This document shows, piece by piece, positions 1 through 7,409 of a stretch of 33,862 nucleotides of DNA; position 1 is the stretch's first letter, and every line of letters starts with the position of its first letter. The stretch spans positions 1 through 33,862 of the forward strand of contig CAJUNM010000018.1 of the NCBI GenBank assembly GCA_910587805.1, written 5' to 3'. The notes below the pieces were generated by a model. It searched no databases, had not been told where the DNA came from, and saw nothing but the letters and a program-made list of their open reading frames with translations. Both the position numbers and the translations under genes were made by a program. The stretch is from an uncultured Christensenellaceae bacterium (GTDB lineage Bacteria > Bacillota > Clostridia > Christensenellales > Pumilibacteraceae).

Positions 1-113
1 CATACGACGGCGGCGACGTGATAGCGACACCGCCCCCCGCATACGACGGCGGCGACGTGATAGCGACTCCGCCCCCCGCATATGACGGCGGCGACGTGAT
101 AGCGACTCCGATG
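1..113 (+). repeat. 39-bp in-frame tandem repeat
   Basis: Units begin at 18, 57 and 96; the third breaks off after about 15 bases, and the preceding unit is cut by the window edge. Copies are nearly identical (aca/act and tac/tat changes) and encode ATPPPAYDGGDVI. Because the unit is a multiple of three, copy number can change without shifting the frame. Confidence 0.9.
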
Positions 114-1541
114 TACGGCGCGGAAGATTTCGGCGCGCAGCCTAATTTCGGCAACGGTAATTATGCACACGATTCGTTCGATTATACCGATGCAGACGCT
201 AAGTTGGACGCGCTCATAAACGAGTTTTCAGAGCCTGCGCACGTTGCGCCCGTCGATTCGGTGGAAGCGCAGGTGCAGGAGCAGATAGGGCAGTATCTCG
301 ACGATCAGCTCGAGCAGCTCATAGACGAACAGGATACCGAGCGCCGCGCGGAAGAAATGGCGCAAGCGCATATAGGCGAATATTTGGACGATCAGCTCGA
401 GCAGCTTTTGCGAGAGCAAGACCGCGAGCAAGCGAAGCTCGAGGGCGCGACAGAGGCGGAAGGAATAATCGCCGAGGCTCGCGCGATGATGGAACAGGCG
501 AAAAACTTGCAGGCACAGACCGAACAGCTGCGATCCGAGCCGATCGTAGTGCAAGCGCCCGCGGCGGTCGAACAGCCCGTCGCTCCCGCGCCGCAACCCG
601 TCGTTATAGAAATGCCGGCCGCTCCCGCGCCGCAAGCCGCTCCCGCGCAGAACGGTGACGCAGAAGCGGCGAAAGCCATGCTCGAACAAGCTCGGCTCAT
701 GATGGAGCAAGCGCGGCTCGAACAGGAGCGCGTTCGCGCCGAAAAGATCAAGCTCGAGGCGCAGGCTGCTTCAACCGCCAACGCCGAGGCGCAAGAGGCG
801 CGCGAAATGATGCGCCGCGCACAGCTTATGATGGAGCAAGCGCAGCAGGCTCAACAGGCGCAGCAAATGCAGCAAGCGCAACTCGCCGCTAAGCCGCAAC
901 CCGAAAGCAATAAGGAAGTGGATAGGCTCAAGGCGGAGCTTGAAAGCATGCGCGATCTTGTGAATAAGCTCACAGTATCGCTTGCGCAAGAGAAAAACGT
1001 GCCGGCGCACACCGTAGTGCCGCAGAGCGTTATCCCGCAGACGGTAGTGCCGCCCGTGCAGAACGTTCCGCCCGTTTATTACGGAGGAAATTCCGAAATA
1101 GACCGCGACCGCGAGCGTTATCGCAAGCTCGAGGACGAGCTTGAGCGCATGCGCCGCGAGATAGCTGAAAAGGAAATACGCGCCAAGGAAGCGGAGCTGG
1201 ATCGCCGCGCCAAGGAAGCGGAAAAAGAAAAAGAACAAGTCAAGAACATAACGCCCGAGATGTATCAAATGTCCGAAATGCGCGATCCGTCGCCCACGAT
1301 AGGCAACGAGTTTATCGCGCTCGCAAACGGCGTGTTCTATTCCGTCAAGGACAAACAGGTTTACGTAATGACGCCCGCGACGCAAGCGGCTATACCGCCG
1401 CCCAAACCCGCGTCCGCGCCCGTGCAGAAACGTCCCGTCAAAAAGCGCAAAGCCTCGTCGCGTCGCAGACCCGCGCACAGACGTCCCGCGCCGCATTCGG
1501 GCAGACCGCGCCGCCCCGGCGCGCCCCGTCCGAGACGGTAA
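1..1541 (+). CDS. Repetitive coiled-coil protein with basic C-terminal tail (5' end outside window)
   Basis: I do not recognise this protein. The frame is open from the first base, so the gene starts upstream; the GTG at 18 is only a codon inside a repeat. The N-terminal part visible here is a 13-residue tandem repeat (core ATPPPAYDGGDVI, 39 bp per copy). Next come two copies of a 29-residue acidic unit containing YLDDQLEQL, then a long Ala/Gln/Glu-rich region with MMEQA heptads that should form a coiled coil, a Pro/Val-rich linker (around 1010-1080), and another charged helix (RRAKEAEKEKEQ). Near the end a short non-repetitive stretch (NEFIALANGVFYSVKDKQ) may be a small folded unit. The last 35 or so residues are Lys/Arg/Pro-rich and could bind nucleic acid or acidic polymers. 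No membrane segment is seen in the visible part. A scaffold or cell-organisation role is only a guess. The gene ends just before a strong terminator. Confidence 0.75.
   Translation, partial: YDGGDVIATPPPAYDGGDVIATPPPAYDGGDVIATPMYGAEDFGAQPNFGNGNYAHDSFDYTDADAKLDALINEFSEPAHVAPVDSVEAQVQEQIGQYLDDQLEQLIDEQDTERRAEEMAQAHIGEYLDDQLEQLLREQDREQAKLEGATEAEGIIAEARAMMEQAKNLQAQTEQLRSEPIVVQAPAAVEQPVAPAPQPVVIEMPAAPAPQAAPAQNGDAEAAKAMLEQARLMMEQARLEQERVRAEKIKLEAQAASTANAEAQEAREMMRRAQLMMEQAQQAQQAQQMQQAQLAAKPQPESNKEVDRLKAELESMRDLVNKLTVSLAQEKNVPAHTVVPQSVIPQTVVPPVQNVPPVYYGGNSEIDRDRERYRKLEDELERMRREIAEKEIRAKEAELDRRAKEAEKEKEQVKNITPEMYQMSEMRDPSPTIGNEFIALANGVFYSVKDKQVYVMTPATQAAIPPPKPASAPVQKRPVKKRKASSRRRPAHRRPAPHSGRPRRPGAPRPRR
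300..406 (+). repeat. Duplicated 87-bp coiled-coil unit
   Basis: The same 20 bases (gacgatcagctcgagcagct) occur at 300-319 and 387-406, exactly 87 bp (29 codons) apart. The flanking protein is also duplicated (IGQYLDDQLEQLIDEQD versus IGEYLDDQLEQLLREQD). This is an in-frame internal duplication. Confidence 0.85.
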
Positions 1542-1558
1542 AACATTATTAAACAGAT

Positions 1559-1586
1559 AAACTGTCGCGTACGGCGGCAGTTTTTT
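1559..1586 (+). terminator. Intrinsic terminator after the coiled-coil gene
   Basis: Arms 1559-1568 and 1574-1583 pair over about ten positions (one G-U) around a 5-nt loop, and a run of six T follows (1581-1586). It starts 17 bases after the stop codon. Confidence 0.85.
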
Positions 1587-1625
1587 GTTTCCGTTTCGCG
1601 CACTCCGCACGAAACGCGCGAAATC

Positions 1626-1639
1626 GTTGATAAATCAAC
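1626..1639. promoter_or_regulatory. Operator-like dyad 1 upstream of marR
   Basis: GTTGAT-AA-ATCAAC is a perfect 6-bp inverted repeat lying 9 bp upstream of the -35 box. An 11/14 match to it lies at 1683-1696, on the other side of the promoter. Size and position fit a MarR-type operator; binding by the adjacent regulator is inferred. Confidence 0.55.
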
Positions 1640-1647
1640 AAAAATAC

Positions 1648-1676
1648 TTGACATAAGCACGCGCCGTATATATAAT
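1648..1676 (+). promoter_or_regulatory. Consensus promoter of the marR-fusion operon
   Basis: TTGACA at 1648-1653, a 17-bp spacer and TATAAT at 1671-1676 match the SigA consensus exactly. Transcription should start near 1683. The -10 box overlaps the ATG at 1675, so that ATG cannot be on the transcript. Confidence 0.9.
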
Positions 1677-1682
1677 GAAACC

Positions 1683-1696
1683 GTTGACTAATCGAC
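1683..1696. promoter_or_regulatory. Operator-like dyad 2 at the transcription start
   Basis: GTTGACTAATCGAC matches the upstream dyad at 11 of 14 positions and sits at the predicted transcription start. A repressor bound to both sites would cover the promoter. The pair suggests autoregulation by the MarR protein. Confidence 0.5.
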
Positions 1697-1707
1697 GAGG
1701 GTTGTTT

Positions 1708-2157
1708 ATGGAAAAGATATTCGAGAATTTTACGGGGTCCGTACTGCGGCTTTATCGGATCATACAGCGGATAAAGAGCTATGAGATGCGCGGATACGGA
1801 TTAAAGAGCGTACACGTCATGTGCGTTTATTATCTTGCCGAGAGCGCGGACGGGCTTACGGCTGGCGAGCTTGCGAGCCGCATGTACGAGGACAAAGCGG
1901 CGGTATCGCGCGCGCTTACCGTGCTTCGCGATAAAGGGTACGTGGAATACGATTCCGCCAAGTACAATTCGCATATCAGGCTTACGGACGGCGGGAGAGA
2001 GGTGGCGGCGTACATAGACGAGAAATCGCGCCGCGCGGTAGCCGCGGGCAGTGCGGACATGACGGACAATGAGCGCGCAATGTTTTACCGTTCGCTTTCG
2101 AGCATAACCGATAACCTGAAAAAATACTGCGAGAAACTTTCGGAGGGAGCGATATGA
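1708..2157 (+). CDS. MarR-family transcriptional regulator
   Basis: A 149-residue winged-helix regulator, the usual MarR length. The N-terminal helix (FTGSVLRLYRIIQRIK) fits the dimer region. The helix-turn-helix is LTAGELASRMYEDKAAVSRALTVL and the wing is followed by IRLTDGGREVA, the typical MarR wing and helix. I start it at 1708 (MEKIFENF), preceded by a GAGGG ribosome site at about 9 nt, and not at the upstream ATG at 1675, which lies inside the -10 box. Its stop overlaps the start of the fusion gene (ATGA, 2154-2157), so the two are co-transcribed and probably translationally coupled. MarR proteins are typically ligand-relieved repressors. A lipid or aldehyde ligand is inferred only from the neighbour. 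Confidence 0.9.
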   Translation: MEKIFENFTGSVLRLYRIIQRIKSYEMRGYGLKSVHVMCVYYLAESADGLTAGELASRMYEDKAAVSRALTVLRDKGYVEYDSAKYNSHIRLTDGGREVAAYIDEKSRRAVAAGSADMTDNERAMFYRSLSSITDNLKKYCEKLSEGAI

Positions 2158-5100
2158 GAGAAAGCGTTTTCAAAAAAACAGCATTGTGGTTGAGTGCGGC
2201 GGCGTTCGTTGCGGTCGTGGTTCTCGACGTGTTTTTGATTATTTCGCCGAGCTGGGCGCTTAAAAGCGCGTCGAGTTTGTGCTTTTTGGCGGGCGGGATA
2301 TTCGGTTTCGTTTACGCGCTTAAGCGCGGCGCGAAGAAATCGTTTATATCGCTTATGCTCGCCGCGCTCGCGTTTTCGGTAGCGGGTGACGTAACGAATT
2401 ACATATCGGGCGATCTGTATTTTATTATCGGCGCGGCGTTCTTTGCGGCGGCGCACGTGTTTTACATAGCGGCGTACTATTGTCTGTACGGTTTTCGTCC
2501 CGCGGACGTTTTGGCTGCGCTTTGCATATTCACGCCTGCGGTGTTGCTGATAACGCTCGCGCCCGTGTTCGATTTCGGCAGCGTGACAATGGAAGTCGTA
2601 TGCGCGGTTTATTCGTTTATACTCGCGCTTATGGTGGGTAAGGCGTTGTGCGGCTTGCGCGAACGTACGGCAATAAGCGTAGTGATCGCGGTGGGCAGCG
2701 TACTGTTTTTGATCTCCGACTTGTCGTTGCTTATAAACATGTTCGGCGGCGATCTCGCCGCGCCGCGGATAGTTTGCCTCGCAACGTACTATCCCGCGCA
2801 AATACTGCTCGCGTTTTCCGTGTTCATGAGCGGCGACCGCGGTGTAAACGTATTCAAAGCGGCGTATTGCAGAATATTTCAATTCGTGCTCAAGGCGGCG
2901 TTGCCGTTGTTGCCGTATAAAGACCCTAAAATAATAGACGCGGTGAGCGAGATACCGAGCGTGCTCGCGCGCGAGGGCAAGCATGCGCCGCTTATAGTGA
3001 CCGATAAGACCGTGCGCGCGCTCGGGCTTACGTCGGGGTTGGAAAACGGACTTAAAGCCGCGGGTATCGAATACTCCGTATACGACGAAGTTGTGGCAAA
3101 CCCCACTACCGACAACGTTTACGCCGCGCTCGAACTTTATAAAAAAACCGGATGCGATTGCATAATAGCCGTCGGCGGCGGCTCGCCGATGGACTGCGCC
3201 AAAGGCGTAGGCGCGCTCGTTGCACGACCGAACAAAACGCTCGGCGCGCTCAAGGGCATACTGAAGGTCGGCAAAAAGATCCCGCTTCTGATAGCCGTGC
3301 CGACGACTGCGGGCACGGGCAGCGAGACCACGCTCGCGGCGGTCATCGTCGATTCCGCAACGCGGCATAAGTACGCGATCAACGATTTTCCGTTGATCCC
3401 GTCGTATGCCGTGCTCGACGGCGGTATAACCGAATCTTTGCCGCCGCATATAGTTGCCTCGACCGGTATGGACGCGCTCACTCACGCAGTGGAGGCGTAT
3501 ATCGGTCGCGGCGGTAACAAATATACGCGCAGCGACGCGGTCGACGCCGTAAAGCTGATTTTCGATAATATAGAAAACGCATTCGGCGGAGACACGACTG
3601 CGCGCGGCAATATGCTCACGGCGGCGCACAAAGCGGGCAGAGCTTTTTCAAAAGCGTACGTAGGCTACGTACACGCGCTCGCCCATGCGCTCGGCGGAAA
3701 GTACAATACCCCGCACGGGCTTGCAAACGCAGCGCTGTTGCCCGTTGTGCTCGACGAGTACGGCAGTTCCGCGTATAAGAGCCTGAGCCGTTTGGCGGTC
3801 GCATGCGGGCTTGTCGGCGCGGACGCCGGAAACGAACAGGGCGCAAAAGCGTTTATCGGCAAAGTGCGCGAACTCAACGTTAAGCTCGGTATTCCCGACG
3901 CGCTGTCGGAGATAAACGAGGGCGATATTGCCGAGCTTTCGCGGTACGCCGAGCATGAAGCCAACCCGCTCTATCCCGTGCCCGCGCTTTGGGATAAAAA
4001 CAGACTCGCGCGGATATACCGTAAGATCACAGGGGAGAAAAAAGAGATAGTGTCGCCCGAACAAATAGTAAACAAGCAAAAACGATTTTTCGACACGGGC
4101 AAAACGCTCGACGTAAATTACCGTCTCGAAAAGCTTAACGCGCTGTACTCGGCAATAACCGACAACCTCGACGTTTTGCACGACGCGCTCAAATCCGACC
4201 TCGGAAAAAGCGCGGACGAGAGCTATACTTGCGAAACGGGGCTTGCCTTGTCGGAGCTGTCGTTCATGATAAAGCATGTGAAAAAACTGTCGCGTCCTAA
4301 GCGAGTCCGCACGCCCATGGTGCATTTTAAGTCGACGTGTTACAAGCTCCCTTCGCCGTACGGCGTGTCGCTCGTAATGAGTCCGTGGAACTATCCGTTC
4401 CTGCTCGCTGTCGATCCGCTAATCGATTCGGTGGCGGCGGGCAATACCGTGGTACTCAAGGTGAGCGCGAGCGCGCCCGAAACGGGCAAGGCGATCAAGT
4501 CGGTAATAGAACGCGTGTTCCCGCCCGAGCACGTCGCGGTCTTGCTCGGCGGCGGAACGGTAAACGACGAGCTTATGCACTGCAAGTTCGATTATATTTT
4601 CTTTACGGGCAGCAAGCGCGTGGGAACGATGATATACCGCAATGCGGCGGAAACGCTCACGCCCGTAACGCTCGAACTCGGCGGCAAAAGCCCGTGCGTT
4701 GTGGATGAGACTGCGAATATCCCGCTTGCCGCCAAGCGCATAGTTTGGGGCAAGTTCCTCAATCTCGGACAGACGTGCGTCGCGCCCGATTACGTGCTTT
4801 GCGCGGAGAGCGTGCACGATAGGTTTATCGCCGAGGTAAAAAAGCAGATAGCTTTGCAATTCCCGAACGCGCTCGAAAACCGCGATTACGGCAAGATGAT
4901 CAATCTGCGCCATTTCGATCGCGTCCGCGGGCTGATCGACGCAAGCAAGACCGTCGTCGGCGGCGGGTGCGACGAGACCGCGCTCAAGATAGAGCCGACC
5001 GTGCTCGACGGCGTAACGGGATCGGACGCTGTGATGCAAGAGGAGATATTCGGACCTATACTGCCCGTGATGACGTTTAAGACTGAGCGCGAAGCGACGG

Positions 5101-5417
5101 AATACATAAGTGCGCACGACGAGCCGTTGGCGTTCTATCTGTTCTCGTCCGATAAGAAGCGCATCAAACGATTGACACGCGGAATGCGGTTCGGCGGCGG
5201 GTGCGTGAACGACGTAGTGGTCCACCTCGCTACCGCGCATATGCCGTTCGGCGGATTCGGCGCGAGCGGCATGGGCGCGTACCACGGCAAAGCGGGATTC
5301 GATACGTTCACGCACTATAAGAGCATACTCGATAAAGCGACAGCGCTCGATCTGCCGTTGCGCTATCAGCCGTATAAAAAATCGAACGCCGCAGTGATCA
5401 AAAAGTTTTTGCGGTAA
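2154..5417 (+). CDS. Lysoplasmalogenase (YhhN) / iron alcohol dehydrogenase / class-3 aldehyde dehydrogenase fusion
   Basis: One uninterrupted 1087-residue frame with three domains. Residues 1-228 are a multi-helix YhhN/TMEM86 membrane domain with the family motifs FSVAGD (D79), FFAAAHVFYI (H101), LFLISD (D189) and TYYPAQ; family members hydrolyse the vinyl ether of lysoplasmalogen to a fatty aldehyde. Residues about 235-625 are a group III iron alcohol dehydrogenase, with GGGSPMD (341-347), AGTGSET and metal ligands D440, H444, H507 and H521, spaced exactly as in FucO; it opens with an amphipathic segment. Residues about 634-1087 are a class-3-like aldehyde dehydrogenase with PWN (744-746), FTGS (817-820), general base E841, nucleophile C875 in GQTCVAPDY, and the ALDH3-type ending GMGAYHGKAGFDTF. 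All catalytic residues are present. The domain order is the reverse of AdhE and the ALDH is not the acylating type. I infer that fatty aldehyde released at the membrane is reduced or oxidised in place. It is coupled to the MarR gene. Confidence 0.9.
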   Translation: MRESVFKKTALWLSAAAFVAVVVLDVFLIISPSWALKSASSLCFLAGGIFGFVYALKRGAKKSFISLMLAALAFSVAGDVTNYISGDLYFIIGAAFFAAAHVFYIAAYYCLYGFRPADVLAALCIFTPAVLLITLAPVFDFGSVTMEVVCAVYSFILALMVGKALCGLRERTAISVVIAVGSVLFLISDLSLLINMFGGDLAAPRIVCLATYYPAQILLAFSVFMSGDRGVNVFKAAYCRIFQFVLKAALPLLPYKDPKIIDAVSEIPSVLAREGKHAPLIVTDKTVRALGLTSGLENGLKAAGIEYSVYDEVVANPTTDNVYAALELYKKTGCDCIIAVGGGSPMDCAKGVGALVARPNKTLGALKGILKVGKKIPLLIAVPTTAGTGSETTLAAVIVDSATRHKYAINDFPLIPSYAVLDGGITESLPPHIVASTGMDALTHAVEAYIGRGGNKYTRSDAVDAVKLIFDNIENAFGGDTTARGNMLTAAHKAGRAFSKAYVGYVHALAHALGGKYNTPHGLANAALLPVVLDEYGSSAYKSLSRLAVACGLVGADAGNEQGAKAFIGKVRELNVKLGIPDALSEINEGDIAELSRYAEHEANPLYPVPALWDKNRLARIYRKITGEKKEIVSPEQIVNKQKRFFDTGKTLDVNYRLEKLNALYSAITDNLDVLHDALKSDLGKSADESYTCETGLALSELSFMIKHVKKLSRPKRVRTPMVHFKSTCYKLPSPYGVSLVMSPWNYPFLLAVDPLIDSVAAGNTVVLKVSASAPETGKAIKSVIERVFPPEHVAVLLGGGTVNDELMHCKFDYIFFTGSKRVGTMIYRNAAETLTPVTLELGGKSPCVVDETANIPLAAKRIVWGKFLNLGQTCVAPDYVLCAESVHDRFIAEVKKQIALQFPNALENRDYGKMINLRHFDRVRGLIDASKTVVGGGCDETALKIEPTVLDGVTGSDAVMQEEIFGPILPVMTFKTEREATEYISAHDEPLAFYLFSSDKKRIKRLTRGMRFGGGCVNDVVVHLATAHMPFGGFGASGMGAYHGKAGFDTFTHYKSILDKATALDLPLRYQPYKKSNAAVIKKFLR

Positions 5418-5471
5418 AACGTAAAAAGCGCGTATGCGTTAACGCAAGCGCATATTATACGGCGTATTCGG

Positions 5472-5500
5472 TTGACAAACAAATGCCGAAAGTTTATAAT
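5472..5500 (+). promoter_or_regulatory. Consensus promoter upstream of ilvC
   Basis: TTGACA at 5472-5477, a 17-bp spacer and TATAAT at 5495-5500. The start site should be near 5507, giving a leader of about 160 nt before ilvC. Confidence 0.85.
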
Positions 5501-5516
5501 AATAAAGGTTTGAAGG

Positions 5517-5546
5517 CGAGCTCGAGTTTTTTTCGAGCTCGTTTTT
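5517..5546 (+). terminator. Terminator-like hairpin in the ilvC leader
   Basis: Arms 5517-5525 and 5533-5541 pair perfectly over 9 bp and are followed by five T. The hairpin begins only about 10 nt after the predicted ilvC transcription start. It can terminate read-through from the fusion gene, and it may also attenuate ilvC. No T-box motif is visible. Confidence 0.7.
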
Positions 5547-5666
5547 ACCGGATATCATATCGGCTTGCGATGGCGCTGTTGCGGTTATAGGAACGATCCG
5601 ACCGTAAAAATGCGCTTATCAAAGTCGGTATCGGATATTCAATAATAAAAATTCGGAGTTTATATC

Positions 5667-6674
5667 ATGGCAAAAATATACTACGGCGGCGACTGCAATC
5701 TCGACTATCTCAAAAAGAAAACCGTTGCGATCATCGGCTACGGCTCGCAAGGTCACGCGCACGCGCTCAATCTCAAAGACAGCGGCGTCAAAGTGATCGT
5801 CGGTCTTTACGAGGGCAGCAAGTCCAAAGCCCGCGCAGAGGCGGCGGGGCTTACGGTCATGAACGCAGGCGACGCTGCGAAAAAAGCGGATGTCATCATG
5901 ATCCTCACGCCCGACGAGAAACAGGCTAAGATCTATAAAGACGCGATACTGCCCAATCTGACCGCCGGCAAGGCTTTGGCGTTTGCGCACGGTTTTAACA
6001 TTCACTATCGGCAGATAGTGCCGCCTGCGGATATAGACGTGTTCATGGTCGCGCCCAAGGCGCCCGGGCACACTGTGCGCAGCGAATACGTCGAGGGCAA
6101 GGGCACGCCATGTCTTTTCGCGGTGTATCAGGACGTGTCGGGGCATTGTCAAGATATTGCGCTCGCATACGCGGCTGGCATAGGCGGAAGCCGTGCGGGC
6201 GTGTTGGAAACGACTTTCAAGTGCGAGACGGAAACCGATCTTTTCGGCGAGCAGTGCGTGCTTTGCGGCGGAGTTACCGCGCTCATGAAAGCGGGGTTTG
6301 AAACGCTCGTCGAGGCGGGGTACGATCCGCAAAACGCTTACTTCGAGTGCATACACGAGCTTAAGCTCATAGTCGATCTTATATATAAGGGCGGGTTCGG
6401 GTTCATGCGCTATTCGGTATCCGACACCGCGGAGTACGGCGACTATACCGTCGGCGAGCGTCTGATCGACGACGGCGTAAAACAGAGAATGAAAGGCGTT
6501 CTCAAAGAGATACAGACGGGCGACTTCGCGTCGCGCTGGATCGCCGAGAACAATAACGGCAGAGCATACTTCAACGCGCGGCGCAGACTCGAGGCGGAGC
6601 ATCCGCTCGAAACCGTCGGCGCGGAATTGCGCAAAATGTATTCTTGGTCGGACGACGAAAAATATAAAGACTGA
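5667..6674 (+). CDS. ilvC: Ketol-acid reductoisomerase
   Basis: Class I ketol-acid reductoisomerase of 335 residues, the normal length. It isomerises and reduces 2-acetolactate or 2-aceto-2-hydroxybutyrate in valine, leucine and isoleucine synthesis in the cytosol. The Rossmann motif is GYGSQG (24-29). The magnesium ligands are D191 and E195 (ETDLFGEQ) and E227 and E231 (ECIHE). The cofactor-selecting loop reads VGLYEGSKS (45-53): an acidic residue, E49, stands where NADPH-type enzymes usually have basic RK, which suggests NADH use or dual specificity. A start at 5667 is supported by MAKIYYGGD and an upstream GGAG. No other ilv or leu genes are nearby, so it stands alone with its own promoter, leader hairpin and terminator. 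Confidence 0.97.
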   Translation: MAKIYYGGDCNLDYLKKKTVAIIGYGSQGHAHALNLKDSGVKVIVGLYEGSKSKARAEAAGLTVMNAGDAAKKADVIMILTPDEKQAKIYKDAILPNLTAGKALAFAHGFNIHYRQIVPPADIDVFMVAPKAPGHTVRSEYVEGKGTPCLFAVYQDVSGHCQDIALAYAAGIGGSRAGVLETTFKCETETDLFGEQCVLCGGVTALMKAGFETLVEAGYDPQNAYFECIHELKLIVDLIYKGGFGFMRYSVSDTAEYGDYTVGERLIDDGVKQRMKGVLKEIQTGDFASRWIAENNNGRAYFNARRRLEAEHPLETVGAELRKMYSWSDDEKYKD

Positions 6675-6684
6675 ACGCGATATG

Positions 6685-6714
6685 AGCGGACGTAAACGAA
6701 TGCGTCCGCTTTTT
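6685..6714 (+). terminator. Terminator after ilvC
   Basis: Arms 6685-6692 (agcggacg) and 6703-6710 (cgtccgct) pair over 8 bp around a 10-nt loop and are followed by TTTTT beginning at 6710, then CTTT. Confidence 0.85.
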
Positions 6715-6785
6715 CTTTGAGATTTTCAGCGGCTGGCGCGTACCTATGCAAAAGGGTATGTACGTATAAAAAAACGGTATACGGC

Positions 6786-6791
6786 TATAAT
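6786..6791 (+). promoter_or_regulatory. -10 element immediately upstream of the 6798 gene
   Basis: A perfect TATAAT ends 6 bases before the ATG. No good -35 box is present at the right distance. If it is used, the mRNA would start at or next to the initiation codon. Confidence 0.4.
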
Positions 6792-6797
6792 TTCCGT

Positions 6798-7361
6798 ATG
6801 GTTACTTATTGCATAGGTTCGGCGCGGCAAAAGCGCGCGTATTTTCAAGCGGGCGAATACGTTTTGCTCGACAACGAGGAAGTGGTGTTTTGCGCGAGCG
6901 AGAACGGGTTTAACTATTTCGCGTACGGCGCGCCGCCGTTTTCGGCGTTTGCGGTGCGCGAGTATCTCGACTACATGCGCGCGCTCTGTCCGCACAAGGT
7001 GACGGACGCGGAAATAACACGGTTCGGGCTTGATCCCGCGGCGCGGCTTTGCGCGCTGTCGCCCGTAAAACGCCGTGCGCTCTCGTATCTCGAAAAAACG
7101 GGCGGCAAGAGCGAATTCACGCCCGTTATCAATCTCGACGGCACGCGGTACAGCATGCGCGCGCGTCGCGAACTTAAAAAGCTCGTGCGCGAGATAGGCG
7201 ATTGCTGCGTATGCGTGAGCGATATGCGGTTTTTGCGTCATGCCGAGCGCGGCGCGCGGGTTTTGAAGTTCGGCAAAAGCGTTAAGCACGGACGTCCTAA
7301 GTTTTTCGCGGCTAAGCGGCTTGCGGGCGAATTGGGCATTACGCGTATTGCGGTCTTTTAG
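6798..7361 (+). CDS. Protein of unknown function, possibly translated from a leaderless mRNA
   Basis: 187 residues, no family recognised with confidence. It has no signal peptide or membrane helix. The first half is rich in aromatic residues (FNYFAYGAPPFSAF). The second half (LSPVKRRALSYLEKTGG, then PVINLDGTRYSMRARREL, then CVCVSDMRFLRHA) faintly resembles the signature, Walker B and switch order of an ABC ATPase, but has no Walker A and no LSGGQ; I would not name it on this basis. I chose the ATG at 6798 (MVTYCIGS) because a TATAAT lies at 6786-6791, which puts the transcription start on or next to the ATG, and because an upstream in-frame start would lie inside the ilvC terminator region. 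There is no Shine-Dalgarno sequence. Confidence 0.6.
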   Translation: MVTYCIGSARQKRAYFQAGEYVLLDNEEVVFCASENGFNYFAYGAPPFSAFAVREYLDYMRALCPHKVTDAEITRFGLDPAARLCALSPVKRRALSYLEKTGGKSEFTPVINLDGTRYSMRARRELKKLVREIGDCCVCVSDMRFLRHAERGARVLKFGKSVKHGRPKFFAAKRLAGELGITRIAVF

Positions 7362-7409
7362 ACCGTCGTCTACGGAAAAGCCGTATGCGGAGAAATGCGG
7401 CGTATCGCC

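Noticed and set aside
1..113. Short regular repeats suggesting a CRISPR array
   Set aside because: The units abut with no spacers, keep the reading frame and encode a Pro/Asp/Gly-rich peptide.
2154..5417. Bifunctional AdhE
   Set aside because: AdhE has an acylating ALDH before the iron ADH. Here the ADH comes first, the ALDH has the class-3 E841/C875 pair and GMGAYHGKAGFDTF ending, and a YhhN membrane domain precedes both.
5507..5666. T-box riboswitch controlling ilvC
   Set aside because: No GGGTGGNACCGCG-type motif or specifier stem is visible, and the hairpin lies about 10 nt from the start site, too early for a T-box terminator.
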